A stretch of 64,000 nucleotides of DNA from JAYFRL01 sp034925905 (GCA_034925905.1 JAYFRL010000004.1:4021-68020), one strand, 5' to 3'. Shown: positions 17,701 through 26,948, counted from the stretch's first letter. The notes: generated by a model not told the origin, from the letters alone. Program-made: numbers and translations.

Positions 17701-19527
17701 TTATTCAACTGTAACAGACTTTGCTAAATTTCTGGGCATGTCAACATCGCAACCTCTTAAAACAGCCATTTGATATGCAAACAACTGCATGGGAACCACG
17801 TCCAAAGCGGCAGTAAATATATCGTCAATATTTGGTATGTATATTGTTTTGTCAGCCTCTTTTTCTATATCTTTGTTTTCTTCCCTTGTAAGAGCTATAA
17901 CGCTAGCGCCTCTTGCCTTAACTTCTTTTATATTGCTTACAAGCTTTTCATATAGCTTTGACTGGGTAGCGAAAGCAATAACAAGTGTTCCGTTTTCAAT
18001 TAATGATATTGTACCGTGCTTCAGTTCTCCGGCAGCATAAGCTTCACTATGGATATATGATATTTCTTTAAGCTTTAATGAAGCTTCCATAGCAGACGCA
18101 TAATCCATTCCTCTGCCTATTATAAAAACATCCTCTGCTTTATAATATACTCCGGCTAACTCTTCCATATATTTTTTTAAGTTAAGCATACCGGAAATAA
18201 ACTCCGGGATCTTTGAAAGGTCTGATGTAAGCTTTAAAAAATAATCTTTATCTATGGTATTTCTAACCTTTGCAAAATACAAAGCTATAATATAAAGAAC
18301 GGCAAGCTGAGTTATATATCCTTTTGTTGTGGCAACCGCAATTTCCGGACCAGCCCATGTATACAGTACATGGTCACTTTCTCTGGCAATTGAGCTTCCA
18401 ACAACATTTACTATTGAAATAACCTTTATTCCATTCCTCTTAGCCTCTCTAAGTGCAGCCAAAGTATCCGCAGTCTCGCCAGACTGGCTTATTATTATAC
18501 ACACATCGTTTTTATCCAAAATAGGATTCCTATACCTAAACTCTGAGGCAAGATCAACTTCAGTTGGTATCCTTGTAAGCTCCTCCATAGCGTATTTACC
18601 GCAGACTCCTGCGTGCCATGCGCTTCCGCAGGCAACTATGTGCACCCTGTTTATATTTTTTATAAAATCGTCTGAAAGTTTTATTTCATTGATATTGACA
18701 TTCCCATCCTTAATTCTTGAAGATATCGCATTCTTAAATGCTTTAGGCTGTTCCATTATTTCTTTCATCATGAAATATTCATAGCCTTCTTTTTCTGCTG
18801 CCGAAACGCTCCAATCAACAGAGTATATATCTTTTTCTAAAGGATGCTTCTGCATATCAACTATACTTATGCTATCTTTTCTAAGCGATACTATCTCGTT
18901 GTCATTAAGAAGGTAATATTTTCTTGTATATTCTAAGAGTGCCGGTATATCCGAAGCTATATAATTTTCACCTTCTCCGATACCAATAATAAGAGGCGAA
19001 TCCTTCCTTACCGCCAATATTTCGTTAGGATTTTCGAGGGAAAGGATTCCCAGGGCATATGACCCACGCACCATTTTTATAACAGCTATAAGAGTATCAA
19101 CCATATCCCCATTATATAAATACTCTAAAAGCTGGGAGACAACCTCCGTGTCAGTATCTGATACAAACTTAAAACCATTTTCAGTTAAAAGCTTTTTAAG
19201 CTCAACATAGTTTTCAATTATGCCATTATGTACAACAGCAAATCTACCGTTTTGGCTTATATGAGGATGGCTGTTTATATCGCTTGGTATGCCATGTGTT
19301 GCCCATCTCGTATGCCCTATTCCCGTTATCCCTTCAATTTTTTCGAAACTTTCAACTTTTGCACTTAAATCCTTAAGTCTGCCTTTTGTTTTTATTATAT
19401 CTATTTTATCTCTGTCTATAAGGGCTATGCCCGCAGAATCATATCCTCTGTATTCAAGCTTTTTTAAACCATTCAAAAGAAATGGAGCCGCTTGATTATT
19501 TCCTATATATACAACTATTCCACACAT
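17701..19527 (-). CDS. glmS: Glutamine-fructose-6-phosphate aminotransferase
   Basis: Makes glucosamine-6-phosphate for peptidoglycan. The 608 residues start MCGIVVYIG, so Cys2 becomes the N-terminal glutaminase nucleophile after Met removal. Two SIS isomerase domains follow (SQSGETADTLAAL and ASLKLKEISYIHSEAY), and the C-terminus PRNLAKSVTVE is typical. The ATG at 19527 follows AGGAG; a longer frame to 19638 is rejected because it would run through the ribozyme upstream. Confidence 0.97.
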   Translation of the reverse strand: MCGIVVYIGNNQAAPFLLNGLKKLEYRGYDSAGIALIDRDKIDIIKTKGRLKDLSAKVESFEKIEGITGIGHTRWATHGIPSDINSHPHISQNGRFAVVHNGIIENYVELKKLLTENGFKFVSDTDTEVVSQLLEYLYNGDMVDTLIAVIKMVRGSYALGILSLENPNEILAVRKDSPLIIGIGEGENYIASDIPALLEYTRKYYLLNDNEIVSLRKDSISIVDMQKHPLEKDIYSVDWSVSAAEKEGYEYFMMKEIMEQPKAFKNAISSRIKDGNVNINEIKLSDDFIKNINRVHIVACGSAWHAGVCGKYAMEELTRIPTEVDLASEFRYRNPILDKNDVCIIISQSGETADTLAALREAKRNGIKVISIVNVVGSSIARESDHVLYTWAGPEIAVATTKGYITQLAVLYIIALYFAKVRNTIDKDYFLKLTSDLSKIPEFISGMLNLKKYMEELAGVYYKAEDVFIIGRGMDYASAMEASLKLKEISYIHSEAYAAGELKHGTISLIENGTLVIAFATQSKLYEKLVSNIKEVKARGASVIALTREENKDIEKEADKTIYIPNIDDIFTAALDVVPMQLFAYQMAVLRGCDVDMPRNLAKSVTVE

Positions 19528-19589
19528 ATTTATTCTCCTAAAATTATTTGTTTCACATGACTTAACTTCTATATTATACAAATCACTTC

Positions 19590-19700
19590 GTATATTTTGT
19601 ATTAAGCCTTTCGCACCTGTGAAAAGCGCGGGAAGCATCCGCCGAAAATTCGATAAACTTCCTCCTCGTCAGCTTTTGTAAGCTCTGGCGCTGATAAATT
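19590..19700 (-). ncRNA. glmS ribozyme: glmS self-cleaving ribozyme
   Basis: On the minus strand the leader reads AGCGCCAGAGCT, then AGCTGACGAGGAGGAAG, TTTATCGA and TTCGGCGGATGC, which is the conserved core of the GlcN6P-activated glmS ribozyme in order. The expected cleavage is between positions 19692 and 19691, just before GCGCC. The 3' helices continue to about 19590. Cleavage would destabilise glmS mRNA when its product is plentiful. The pairing was read by eye. Confidence 0.95.
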
Positions 19701-19939
19701 ATAAGCTTTCTGCCCTCCTTTACATTATTATATTCGCAAATATAAGCGGACTGACTTTAAAAATGCATACGCTTTTTATTATTACTTCAAATTTTTATCC
19801 ACCTCCCCTTTCATTAATACAGAATTATATCATTAATGGTTTGTTTGGTAAAGTGTATCTTTAAATGCATAAGCGGAAAGTATCACAATAGCAAATAAAT
19901 ATAAATATACTAATATAAAAAGAATTACGGGTGATAAGT

Positions 19940-20248
19940 ATGTACACATTTTTTTATAAAACAAGAGAAGGTGATTCTATAAGCAGTTTGGCTGAGAAGT
20001 TTAACATACCGGTTGATGTTCTTCTTGCAACAAACGGGTGGGATAAAGGGACTGAAATATCTGTCGGAGAATGGATAATAATAACAAGCGACATAATGCC
20101 CACACCAAAATTTTATAAAGTCGTATCCCATGATTCGCTTCACAGCATAGCCGTGAAATTTAATACAACTATTGATGACCTTATTGAAATAAACGAATTG
20201 TCAAACCCCGATATAATTTATCCAGGCCAAGTATTAAAAATCTTATAA
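19940..20248 (+). CDS. Protein of two LysM domains
   Basis: A 102-residue protein made of two LysM repeats. The first is YKTREGDSISSLAEKFNI..VLLATNGW (about 5-31), the second YKVVSHDSLHSIAVKFNT..LIEINEL with PGQVLKIL at the end (about 57-102). No signal peptide is visible, so it is either cytoplasmic or exported by another route; small LysM proteins of this type occur in spore-formers. The ATG at 19940 follows GGGTG; a GTG nine bases upstream is less likely. Confidence 0.85.
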   Translation: MYTFFYKTREGDSISSLAEKFNIPVDVLLATNGWDKGTEISVGEWIIITSDIMPTPKFYKVVSHDSLHSIAVKFNTTIDDLIEINELSNPDIIYPGQVLKIL

Positions 20249-20280
20249 TAAACAGATTTTTATCCCCACTGATATAAAAC

Positions 20281-20310
20281 AAAAGGCAGGTTTAAGCCTG
20301 CCTTTTGTTT
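20281..20310. terminator. Bidirectional terminator
   Basis: Stem AAAAGGCAGG / CCTGCCTTTT (20281-20290, 20297-20306). It ends the LysM gene on the plus strand and overlaps the stop of the phosphoglycerate mutase gene on the minus strand. Confidence 0.85.
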
Positions 20311-21506
20311 AACAATTCATCCATTAATGTATAACCTTTATCAATGTATATCCCTGTGGATTTACCGGTTTTTTCATTATATGTCTTTATTCCCGAATCA
20401 ATCTCCTTATTGCTTCTATATAAAACAAATGGAATTGGGTCTCTTACATGTGTTTTAACTGAAAGAGGTGTTGGATGATCCGGCATTATCAAAATGGAAA
20501 AATCTTCTCCCGCTTTTCTCATCGCCCAAACCAAAGGTCCCACTATGTCCTTATCTATAAATTCAATGGATTTTACTTTGTTTTCAAGCTCCCCTCTATG
20601 ACCACATTCGTCAGGGGCTTCAACGTGGATATAAACAAAATCTTTCCCGTTTATTAAAAGCTCATCTATTGCTGCATTACATTTACCCGTATAGTTTGTA
20701 TCGACATTTCCCGTTACTCCTTCAACGTCTATGCTGCTAAGCCCGGCAGAGATGCCTATTCCTTTAACAAGATCAACCGCCGATATAACAGAGCCGGAAA
20801 GCCCATACTTTTCTTTAAAATTTGGAAGCACAGCAGGTGTCCCTTCTCCCCAAAGCCATATTGAATTTGCCGGATGGAGACCTTTTTTTATCCTCTCTTC
20901 ATTAACCGGATGATTCTTTAAAAGCTCATAGCTTTTTTTCATAAGGCTTTTAACAAACTCATTTCGGGGCATATAATCTGTTATAACCTTATCGCTTATA
21001 TCGTGAGGAGGTGTTAAGTTAAGATTGTTTTCACCATTATTCCAGACCATACAATGTCTATAGCTTATCCCGTTATAAAATTTAAAGTTGTCCCCGGAAA
21101 GTTTCTCATTCAAATACTTTACAAGAACGGCAGCTTCTTTGGAGGATATTTCACCCGAACAATAGTCAATCATAACTTTGTTTTCATAAGGCTCATCTTC
21201 GGAAAGCGTTACAAGATTACATCTGAAAGAAATGTCTCCATCAAAAAGCTTAACTCCCATGCTGACCGTTTCCAACGGAGAACGTCCCGTATAATATTTC
21301 ATGGGGTCATATCCCATAACTGATAAATTTGCAACATCGCTTCCGGGGTTCATTGACTCTGGAACCGTCCTAACCATTCCAACAACAGCTTTTGATGCAA
21401 GCATATCTATATTAGGTTTATTGGCTACTTCAAGGGGAGTTTTATTATTTAATTCTGGAACAGGATAATCCGCCATACCGTCTCCAAGCATAACTATATA
21501 TTTCAA
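20292..21506 (-). CDS. apgM: Cofactor-independent phosphoglycerate mutase, archaeal type (ApgM family)
   Basis: A 404-residue member of the alkaline-phosphatase superfamily. The N-terminus IVMLGDGMADYPVPEL holds the metal-binding aspartate, NPGSDVANLSVMGYDP has the likely phospho-acceptor serine, and HVEAPDECGHRGEL and MPDHPTPLSVKTH supply further metal ligands. It starts with TTG after AAAGGAG. Family members act as 2,3-bisphosphoglycerate-independent mutases, and some annotations propose a homoserine kinase role, so the substrate is not certain. Confidence 0.88.
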   Translation of the reverse strand: MKYIVMLGDGMADYPVPELNNKTPLEVANKPNIDMLASKAVVGMVRTVPESMNPGSDVANLSVMGYDPMKYYTGRSPLETVSMGVKLFDGDISFRCNLVTLSEDEPYENKVMIDYCSGEISSKEAAVLVKYLNEKLSGDNFKFYNGISYRHCMVWNNGENNLNLTPPHDISDKVITDYMPRNEFVKSLMKKSYELLKNHPVNEERIKKGLHPANSIWLWGEGTPAVLPNFKEKYGLSGSVISAVDLVKGIGISAGLSSIDVEGVTGNVDTNYTGKCNAAIDELLINGKDFVYIHVEAPDECGHRGELENKVKSIEFIDKDIVGPLVWAMRKAGEDFSILIMPDHPTPLSVKTHVRDPIPFVLYRSNKEIDSGIKTYNEKTGKSTGIYIDKGYTLMDELLNKRQA

Positions 21507-21680
21507 GATACCAGCTCCTTTTAATACTGTATTAAGTATTATTATAAGGTATTTTTTTACATAATGTTATTCAAAAAATAGACGAATTTTATACCATTTT
21601 TTGTTATATTTCCACACAGAGAGCACAAGTTTACACGTACCAAATACATTTGGGAGAGTTTGTCCCTCACACAAAAAATG

Positions 21681-21700
21681 GCCGTTATATACATAACGGC
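21681..21700 (-). terminator. Terminator of the amino-acid ABC operon
   Basis: Perfect stem GCCGTTAT / ATAACGGC with a 4-nt loop, followed on the minus strand by a T run (21672-21678). Confidence 0.85.
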
Positions 21701-21715
21701 ATAACAGAAATATAT

Positions 21716-22459
21716 TTATAAAACTTTCGCTAAAAATCCCTTTAATCTATCGCTCTTAGGGTTATTAAATATTTCGCAAGGAGTGCCTTCTTCCACAATT
21801 TTGCCTTCATCCATAAAAATTATCCTTGAAGCCACTTCTCTTGCAAACCCCATTTCATGTGTTACTACAACCATAGTCATGTTAAGCTCTGCAAGATTTT
21901 TCATTACATCCAAAACATCGCCGACCATCTCAGGGTCTAGGGCGCTTGTCGGTTCATCGAAAAGCATAACTTCTGGGTTCATGCAAAGAGCTCTAACTAT
22001 TGCGACCCTTTGTTTTTGACCGCCGGAAAGCTGCGAAGGATAGGCATTTGCCCTGTCTGAAAGGTCTACAAGCTCCAAATATTTGATAGCCTTTTCTTCC
22101 GCTTCTTCTCTTGTCATTTTTTTAAGCTTTATAGGTACAATTGTCATGTTTTTTAAAACCGTCATATGCGGAAAAAGATTAAAATGCTGAAAAACCATGC
22201 CCATTTTCTGACGGTGGATATTTATATCAACTTTTTTATCTGTTATATCCACATCTTCAAAATATATCGAACCGCCCGTTGGCTCCTCAAGAAGATTAAG
22301 GCATCTTAAAAATGTTGATTTCCCAGAACCTGAAGGTCCTATTATAACAACAACTTCGCCTCTTTTTATTTTTGTGTCTATCCCACAAAGAGCCTTTATA
22401 CTGCCGAAGGTTTTTATAAGGTTTTCTGTTTTAATAATATATTCATGGTCAGTGGTCAC
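21716..22459 (-). CDS. Polar amino-acid ABC transporter, ATPase
   Basis: A 247-residue ABC ATPase of the GlnQ/HisP group. It shows Walker A GPSGSGKST (near 39-47), Q-loop QHFNLFPHMTV, signature LSGGQKQRVAI, Walker B VMLFDEPTSALD and switch VTHEMGFA. It starts with GTG and overlaps the permease stop by about 10 bp, with GGAGG upstream. It is the last gene of the three-gene uptake operon. Confidence 0.95.
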   Translation of the reverse strand: MTTDHEYIIKTENLIKTFGSIKALCGIDTKIKRGEVVVIIGPSGSGKSTFLRCLNLLEEPTGGSIYFEDVDITDKKVDINIHRQKMGMVFQHFNLFPHMTVLKNMTIVPIKLKKMTREEAEEKAIKYLELVDLSDRANAYPSQLSGGQKQRVAIVRALCMNPEVMLFDEPTSALDPEMVGDVLDVMKNLAELNMTMVVVTHEMGFAREVASRIIFMDEGKIVEEGTPCEIFNNPKSDRLKGFLAKVL

Positions 22460-23189
22460 TGCTTCTTAACCTCCTTTCCAGCTTGTTTACAAAGTAAGTC
22501 ATTATACTTGTTAATATAAGATATATGATTGCAACTGTAAGGAGAGGCATATAAGCATCATAAGTTAAGCTTCTTATTATATCTCCGCCCTTTGTGAGGT
22601 CTTGTATAGCTATGTACCCGCATATGGCTGTTTCCTTCACCAAAACAATTATTTCGTTCCCAAGCGCAGGTAAAACATTCTTAAAAGCCTGTGGCATTAT
22701 AACATATATCATTGATTGGAAAAAGTTAAAGCCAAGACTTCTGCCTGCTTCCATTTGGCCTTTATCTATGGACATTATTCCTGCTCTGAATATTTCGGCA
22801 ACATATGCCCCGGAATTTATACCAAAAGCTAAAATCGCCACCATAATTTTATTGTTAATGCTTGAAAAAACTATATAATACAATATCAAAAGCTGAACCA
22901 TAGCCGGGGTTCCTCTTATAACAGTCAAATAAAGATTGCATATAAAATTCAATATCCCAAGAAACGAACTTTTGTTTTTCGAGTTTTTGTTAATATCATA
23001 GGTTGAGCGAACCATCGCAATCAAAAACCCCAGAAATATTCCAAGCAAAACAGCAAATAATGTTATTTTTAACGTATTACCGAGGCCTTTTAATATGTAT
23101 ATATACCTGTCGTCTTTAATAAAGTTTCTGAACACCCTGTTTCCAAAGTTTTCAAAAAAGTTAGCATCAAGCAGAAATAAAGCATCCAT
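22449..23189 (-). CDS. Polar amino-acid ABC transporter, permease
   Basis: A 246-residue inner-membrane permease of the HisMQ type. Hydrophobic segments lie near residues 34-60, 85-110, 120-140 and 205-230. The EAA-like loop is AEIFRAGIMSIDKGQMEAGRSLGF near residues 131-154, which contacts the ATPase. Only one permease gene is present, so the channel is probably a homodimer. Confidence 0.93.
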   Translation of the reverse strand: MDALFLLDANFFENFGNRVFRNFIKDDRYIYILKGLGNTLKITLFAVLLGIFLGFLIAMVRSTYDINKNSKNKSSFLGILNFICNLYLTVIRGTPAMVQLLILYYIVFSSINNKIMVAILAFGINSGAYVAEIFRAGIMSIDKGQMEAGRSLGFNFFQSMIYVIMPQAFKNVLPALGNEIIVLVKETAICGYIAIQDLTKGGDIIRSLTYDAYMPLLTVAIIYLILTSIMTYFVNKLERRLRSSDH

Positions 23190-23218
23190 AAGGTACCTTC
23201 CTTTAAACTAAAATAACA

Positions 23219-23241
23219 CCCACCTCAAAAAAAGAGGTGGG
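23219..23241 (-). terminator. Stem-loop between binding-protein and permease genes
   Basis: Perfect 8-bp stem CCCACCTC / GAGGTGGG with a 7-nt loop and a weak T tail. Such intercistronic hairpins commonly allow the binding protein to be made in excess by partial termination or mRNA protection; that role is inferred. Confidence 0.75.
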
Positions 23242-23261
23242 CAGATTTAAAACTATATAAA

Positions 23262-24002
23262 TTAGTCAGCATTTATATATTTATCAATAATAGACTGAAG
23301 GGTTCCGTCTGCCTTTAATTCAGCAAGAGCTTCATTAACTTTTTTAACCAACTCGTCATTTCCTTTTTTGAAGGCTATGGCATATTCTTCTTCCGTAAAT
23401 ACTTCGTCAAGAACTTCTACCTCATCATTTTCGGCAGCAAGAGCTTTAGCAACCTGATCGTCGATTACAACTGCGTCAAGCTTGCCTTGAGCAAGAGATT
23501 GAACTGCTTCAAAGCCTTTATTGAAACGTTCAACATTTTCAGTAACATCTGCCACATATATGTCGCCTGTTGTTCCAAGCTGAACACCTATGGTTTTACC
23601 GTCAAGGTCAGCAGCACTTTTAACAACATCGCTTCCTTTTTTAACTATTATTGCCTGGGAAGCTTTTACATAAGAGTCAGAAAAATCAACGCTTTCAAGC
23701 CTGTCTTCCGTTATTGTCATACCAGCAACACCGATATCAGCCTTCCCTGAAAGCAACGCTGGAATAATGGAATCGAAAAGCATATCTTCTATAACAAGCT
23801 CCATTCCAAGTTTGTCAGCAATAGCCTGAGCTATTTCCGCATCAATTCCGATAATCTTTTGATTCTCGTAATACTCATACGGAGGGAACTCCGCATTCGT
23901 TGCCATAACGAGCTGGTCTTTTGATTTGCTTCCGCAAGCGGATATAGAAAAAACCATTACGGTTGCAAGAACAGCGGTTAATATTCTTTTTGTAAACTTC
24001 AT
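23262..24002 (-). CDS. Amino-acid ABC transporter, substrate-binding lipoprotein
   Basis: A 246-residue extracellular solute-binding protein (family 3). The signal peptide ends in the lipobox ISAC with the lipidated cysteine at residue 23. The bilobed domain opens with LVMATNAEFPPYEYYENQKIIGIDAEIAQ (given here in part: residues 31-57) and includes DIGVAGMTITEDR, the usual ligand-contact zone. It is the promoter-proximal gene of the operon. The ligand is probably a polar amino acid. Confidence 0.94.
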   Translation of the reverse strand: MKFTKRILTAVLATVMVFSISACGSKSKDQLVMATNAEFPPYEYYENQKIIGIDAEIAQAIADKLGMELVIEDMLFDSIIPALLSGKADIGVAGMTITEDRLESVDFSDSYVKASQAIIVKKGSDVVKSAADLDGKTIGVQLGTTGDIYVADVTENVERFNKGFEAVQSLAQGKLDAVVIDDQVAKALAAENDEVEVLDEVFTEEEYAIAFKKGNDELVKKVNEALAELKADGTLQSIIDKYINAD

Positions 24003-24050
24003 TATTAAATCCCCCTAAGTACAATTTTAATTTTCTTACCAATAAAATGT

Positions 24051-24079
24051 ATTATACTTTACTATTTATAAAAACGCAA
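24051..24079 (-). promoter_or_regulatory. Predicted sigma-A promoter of the amino-acid ABC operon
   Basis: Minus-strand TTGCGT (24074-24079) and TATAAT (24051-24056) with a 17-bp spacer, about 50 bp before the binding-protein start. Confidence 0.6.
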
Positions 24080-24209
24080 GTATTATCTATATAAATTAGT
24101 ATTTTTTGCATAAATAAACATTAATCTAATCGAGATATCCCTGAATAGCCCCATATTAAATCATATATAAGTGAATAACTTATGCATATCATTAATCCCA
24201 AGGATATAA

Positions 24210-25637
24210 TTATTCATTATGCTTTGAAAGCTCAAGTGTAAATACAAATTCTGTTCCCAAGCCTTCTTCGCTTTTAACCTCTATATTTTCATTATGGAGC
24301 CTTATAAATTCTTTTACTATAGAAAGACCAAGACCGCTTCCGGTTTTGTATTCTCCTCTTGAATCATCTGTTTTATAAAATCTGTCGAATACATATTTAA
24401 GCTTTCCTTCATTTATTCCTTTTCCGCTGTCTCTGACATAAATTTTGGCTTTCTCGCCAATTGTCTGGGTTTCAATCTGTATTTTCCCGTTTTCATCGGT
24501 AAATTTAAGCGCATTGTCTAAGAGATTATATATCACCCTTTGTATCTTATCAATATCGGCGCTTACAAATATATTTTCCGTTTCAAATATGGCCTCGGCA
24601 AATATGTCTTTTTGCGTAAATCTCGGTTCCAAGGTTGCTATAACATCCTTTATCAACTGGTTTATATCGAAATCCGTTATTTCAAGAGGCATAATATCCG
24701 ATTGTGCCCTTGTTAAATCAACAACATCATTTGTAAGTTTACTAAGGCGCACCGTTTCCTCTAAAACTATATTAAGATAATATCCCGTTTTCTCAGGAGG
24801 AACTGTCCCGTCTATGATAGCATTTAAAAAACCCTGTATAGAAGTCAGCGGTGAACGCAAATCATGGGATACGTTTGCTATAAAGCTTTTGCGTACTTTG
24901 TCATATTCATCCAAGCTTTCCGCCATATAATTAAAGCTTTTTGCAAGCTCTCCTATTTCGTCGTTGCTTTTAACTTCAAGACGTTTGTCGAAATTTCCGT
25001 TTGCTATGACCTTTGCAGCCTCATTCATTTCCAAAAGAGGCTTTGTTATCCTTTTCCCTGATATATAAACCAATATGGCTCCAAAAATTAAAATGATTAT
25101 TATGCAGACAACTCCTGCCTGCCACATCCCCTTCGCAGCTTTTTGGATATCGTTAAGCGCTGAGCACATAAATATACTGCCAATAGTATTATCATATGCT
25201 TTTATGGGATAACCAACCATAAGCATAGGCTCTGAAAACATTCCCCCGGCTTTTCCTATTATCGAAATTATATTCCCGTCTAAAACATCTTTTTTTGCGT
25301 CATCAGAGAGTCTTTTGCCTATCCATTCCTGGCTTATTCCAGGCGAAGCCACCAAAACTCTGCCTTCCGAATCCAGAAAAAAAACGCTGGCATTCATATA
25401 GTTTTCAAGTATGTCAAGCCTTAAATTTATTGCGCTTGTGTCTATAACTCCAACATATATATAGTTTGCAAACTCCTCGGAAATCTTTTTCCCATGCTTT
25501 ATAAACTCATCTTCCTTTTGGGAGATGTAATAATCGCTGTAAACTTTATATAAAACTCCTATAAGTACAGCAAAGCTAAACACAAATATGCTCATATATA
25601 GTAAAAGCTGTTTTTTTAATATGGATTTAATATGCAT
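24210..25637 (-). CDS. Membrane sensor histidine kinase without adjacent response regulator
   Basis: A 475-residue kinase. Transmembrane helices lie at about 11-33 and 172-192, enclosing an extracellular sensor domain. A HAMP linker follows (about 193-245), then the phospho-acceptor His258 in IANVSHDLRSPLTS, the N box NLLDNALKF, DSGKGI, and the GSGLGLSIVKEF glycine box. The ATG at 25637 follows GGAG; a longer frame to 25787 is mostly leader. The flanking genes are ribosomal and ABC-transport genes, so its partner regulator is elsewhere. Signal unknown. Confidence 0.93.
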   Translation of the reverse strand: MHIKSILKKQLLLYMSIFVFSFAVLIGVLYKVYSDYYISQKEDEFIKHGKKISEEFANYIYVGVIDTSAINLRLDILENYMNASVFFLDSEGRVLVASPGISQEWIGKRLSDDAKKDVLDGNIISIIGKAGGMFSEPMLMVGYPIKAYDNTIGSIFMCSALNDIQKAAKGMWQAGVVCIIIILIFGAILVYISGKRITKPLLEMNEAAKVIANGNFDKRLEVKSNDEIGELAKSFNYMAESLDEYDKVRKSFIANVSHDLRSPLTSIQGFLNAIIDGTVPPEKTGYYLNIVLEETVRLSKLTNDVVDLTRAQSDIMPLEITDFDINQLIKDVIATLEPRFTQKDIFAEAIFETENIFVSADIDKIQRVIYNLLDNALKFTDENGKIQIETQTIGEKAKIYVRDSGKGINEGKLKYVFDRFYKTDDSRGEYKTGSGLGLSIVKEFIRLHNENIEVKSEEGLGTEFVFTLELSKHNE

Positions 25638-25807
25638 AGTATCGCTCCGTTTCGATATAAAATCAAGGATATGATAACATATTCTAACCAAATATAAAAG
25701 AGCCAAGCCGTTATTACTCCAAACTGTACTTTTAAATAACAGTGATTTTAATACCCATAAGTAACCAAAACTAAAATTCCTAAGCAACCAATATGTTTTT
25801 AGATTTA

Positions 25808-25845
25808 AAAACCCCCTAAAACATATGTTTTAGGGGGTTTTGTTG
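25808..25845 (-). terminator. Terminator of the ribosomal-protein operon
   Basis: Long stem AAACCCCCTAAAAC / GTTTTAGGGGGTTT at 25808-25841, with flanking A/T runs, just after the rplL stop. Confidence 0.9.
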
Positions 25846-25853
25846 TTATCAAA

Positions 25854-26228
25854 TTACTTAAGGGTAACTTTTGCTCCAACTTCTTCAAGCTTAGCTTTAA
25901 TTCCCTCTGCTTCTTCTTTTGGAGCGCCTTCTTTAAGCATTTTAGGTGCGCCGTCAACAAGGTCTTTTGCTTCTTTAAGACCAAGGCCAGTAATTTCTCT
26001 TACAACCTTGATAACCTTAATCTTTTCTGCTCCAACCTCTGTAAGTTCTACGTTAAATTCCGTCTTTTCTTCTACTTCAGCAGCCACAACACCTGCTGCT
26101 GCAACTGCAACGCCTGCTGCTGCAGAAACGCCAAATTCTTCCTCTGCCTTTTTTACTAAATCATTAAGTTCTACAACTGTAAGTTCTTTTACCGCTGCGA
26201 TAATTTCTTCAATTGATAATTTTGCCAT
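25854..26228 (-). CDS. rplL: 50S ribosomal protein L7/L12
   Basis: The 124-residue stalk protein that recruits translation factors. The N-terminal dimerisation region (about 1-35) leads to an Ala/Val-rich hinge (about 36-55) and the C-terminal domain with KIKVIKVVREITGLGLKEAKDLV. GGAGGTG precedes the ATG. Last gene of the operon. Confidence 0.97.
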   Translation of the reverse strand: MAKLSIEEIIAAVKELTVVELNDLVKKAEEEFGVSAAAGVAVAAAGVVAAEVEEKTEFNVELTEVGAEKIKVIKVVREITGLGLKEAKDLVDGAPKMLKEGAPKEEAEGIKAKLEEVGAKVTLK

Positions 26229-26276
26229 TAATAAGCACCTCCGAATTTATAGTTTATTATTTTAGTTTCAGATATT

Positions 26277-26777
26277 TTAAGCTTCAGCGTTTTCCGGTTT
26301 TTTATCTGCAATAGCCTGAATAACACGCGCAAACGCTGACATTGGGGATTTGAAGCTTCCAAGAAGTTTTGAAAGAAGGACTTCTCTTGAAGGAATGTTT
26401 GCTAAAGCCTGAATACCCTCAGCATCATAAACAACACCTTCAACAACTCCGGCTTTAAATTCAAGAGTCTTTAAAGTTTTGGCCTCTGCATTCAAAATAG
26501 AAGCTGCTTTTGTAGATTCATCATAACTTATAGCTACTGTTGTTGGACCTCCAAGATATTGGCTTAAGCCTTCAAAACGAGTATCCTTAATTGCAAAGCT
26601 AATCATTGTGTTTTTATAAACCTTATAATCAACTCCGCCTTCTCTTAATTTCTTTCTTAAGGCTGTGTCCTGTTCAACTGTAAGTCCTCTTCCGTCAACT
26701 AAAACAACAGATTCGGCTTTTTCAAGCTTTTCTTTAAGCTCGTTGACAACAAGCTGCTTTTTTTCGATTTTTGCCAT
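26277..26777 (-). CDS. rplJ: 50S ribosomal protein L10
   Basis: The 166-residue base of the L7/L12 stalk. It starts MAKIEKKQLVVNELKEKL and contains YKVYKNTMISFAI near residues 54-66; the C-terminal helices bind L12 dimers. The start at 26777 follows AGGAGGTG; the frame open to 26894 runs through the L10 leader RNA and is rejected. It is expected to repress its own mRNA at that leader. Confidence 0.97.
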   Translation of the reverse strand: MAKIEKKQLVVNELKEKLEKAESVVLVDGRGLTVEQDTALRKKLREGGVDYKVYKNTMISFAIKDTRFEGLSQYLGGPTTVAISYDESTKAASILNAEAKTLKTLEFKAGVVEGVVYDAEGIQALANIPSREVLLSKLLGSFKSPMSAFARVIQAIADKKPENAEA

Positions 26778-26794
26778 TAAATACACCTCCTGTT

Positions 26795-26925
26795 TGCATA
26801 AAATAAAAAATGCCTCTTCACATAGACAAAGAGGCACAAAAATAATCCTTAATTTTTTCCTCGGCAGGCAGTTTAAAACTTTACGCTTGCGCACCTACTG
26901 TCTATGGTAATATTAAAATAAATAC
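26795..26925 (-). ncRNA. Ribosomal protein L10 leader
   Basis: Between rplA and rplJ the minus strand reads ATAGACAGTAGGTGC, later AAACTGCCTGCCGAGG, then GTGCCTCTTTGTCTATGTG and AAGAGGC followed by a T run. These are the conserved blocks of the Firmicutes L10 leader, with an embedded terminator-like stem GCCTCTT/AAGAGGC (at about 26812-26838). Binding of L10 or the L10-L12 complex there sets rplJ-rplL expression. Confidence 0.88.
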
Positions 26926-26948
26926 TTAAACATTATATACCAAACGGC

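Noticed and set aside
19528..19638. N-terminal extension of glmS
   Set aside because: It translates the 3' part of the glmS ribozyme; the catalytic Cys must follow the true Met at 19527.
25638..25787. N-terminal extension of the orphan sensor kinase
   Set aside because: No ribosome site for the longer start, and GGAG precedes the ATG at 25637.
26778..26894. N-terminal extension of rplJ
   Set aside because: It runs through the L10 leader; L10 starts at MAKIEKK.
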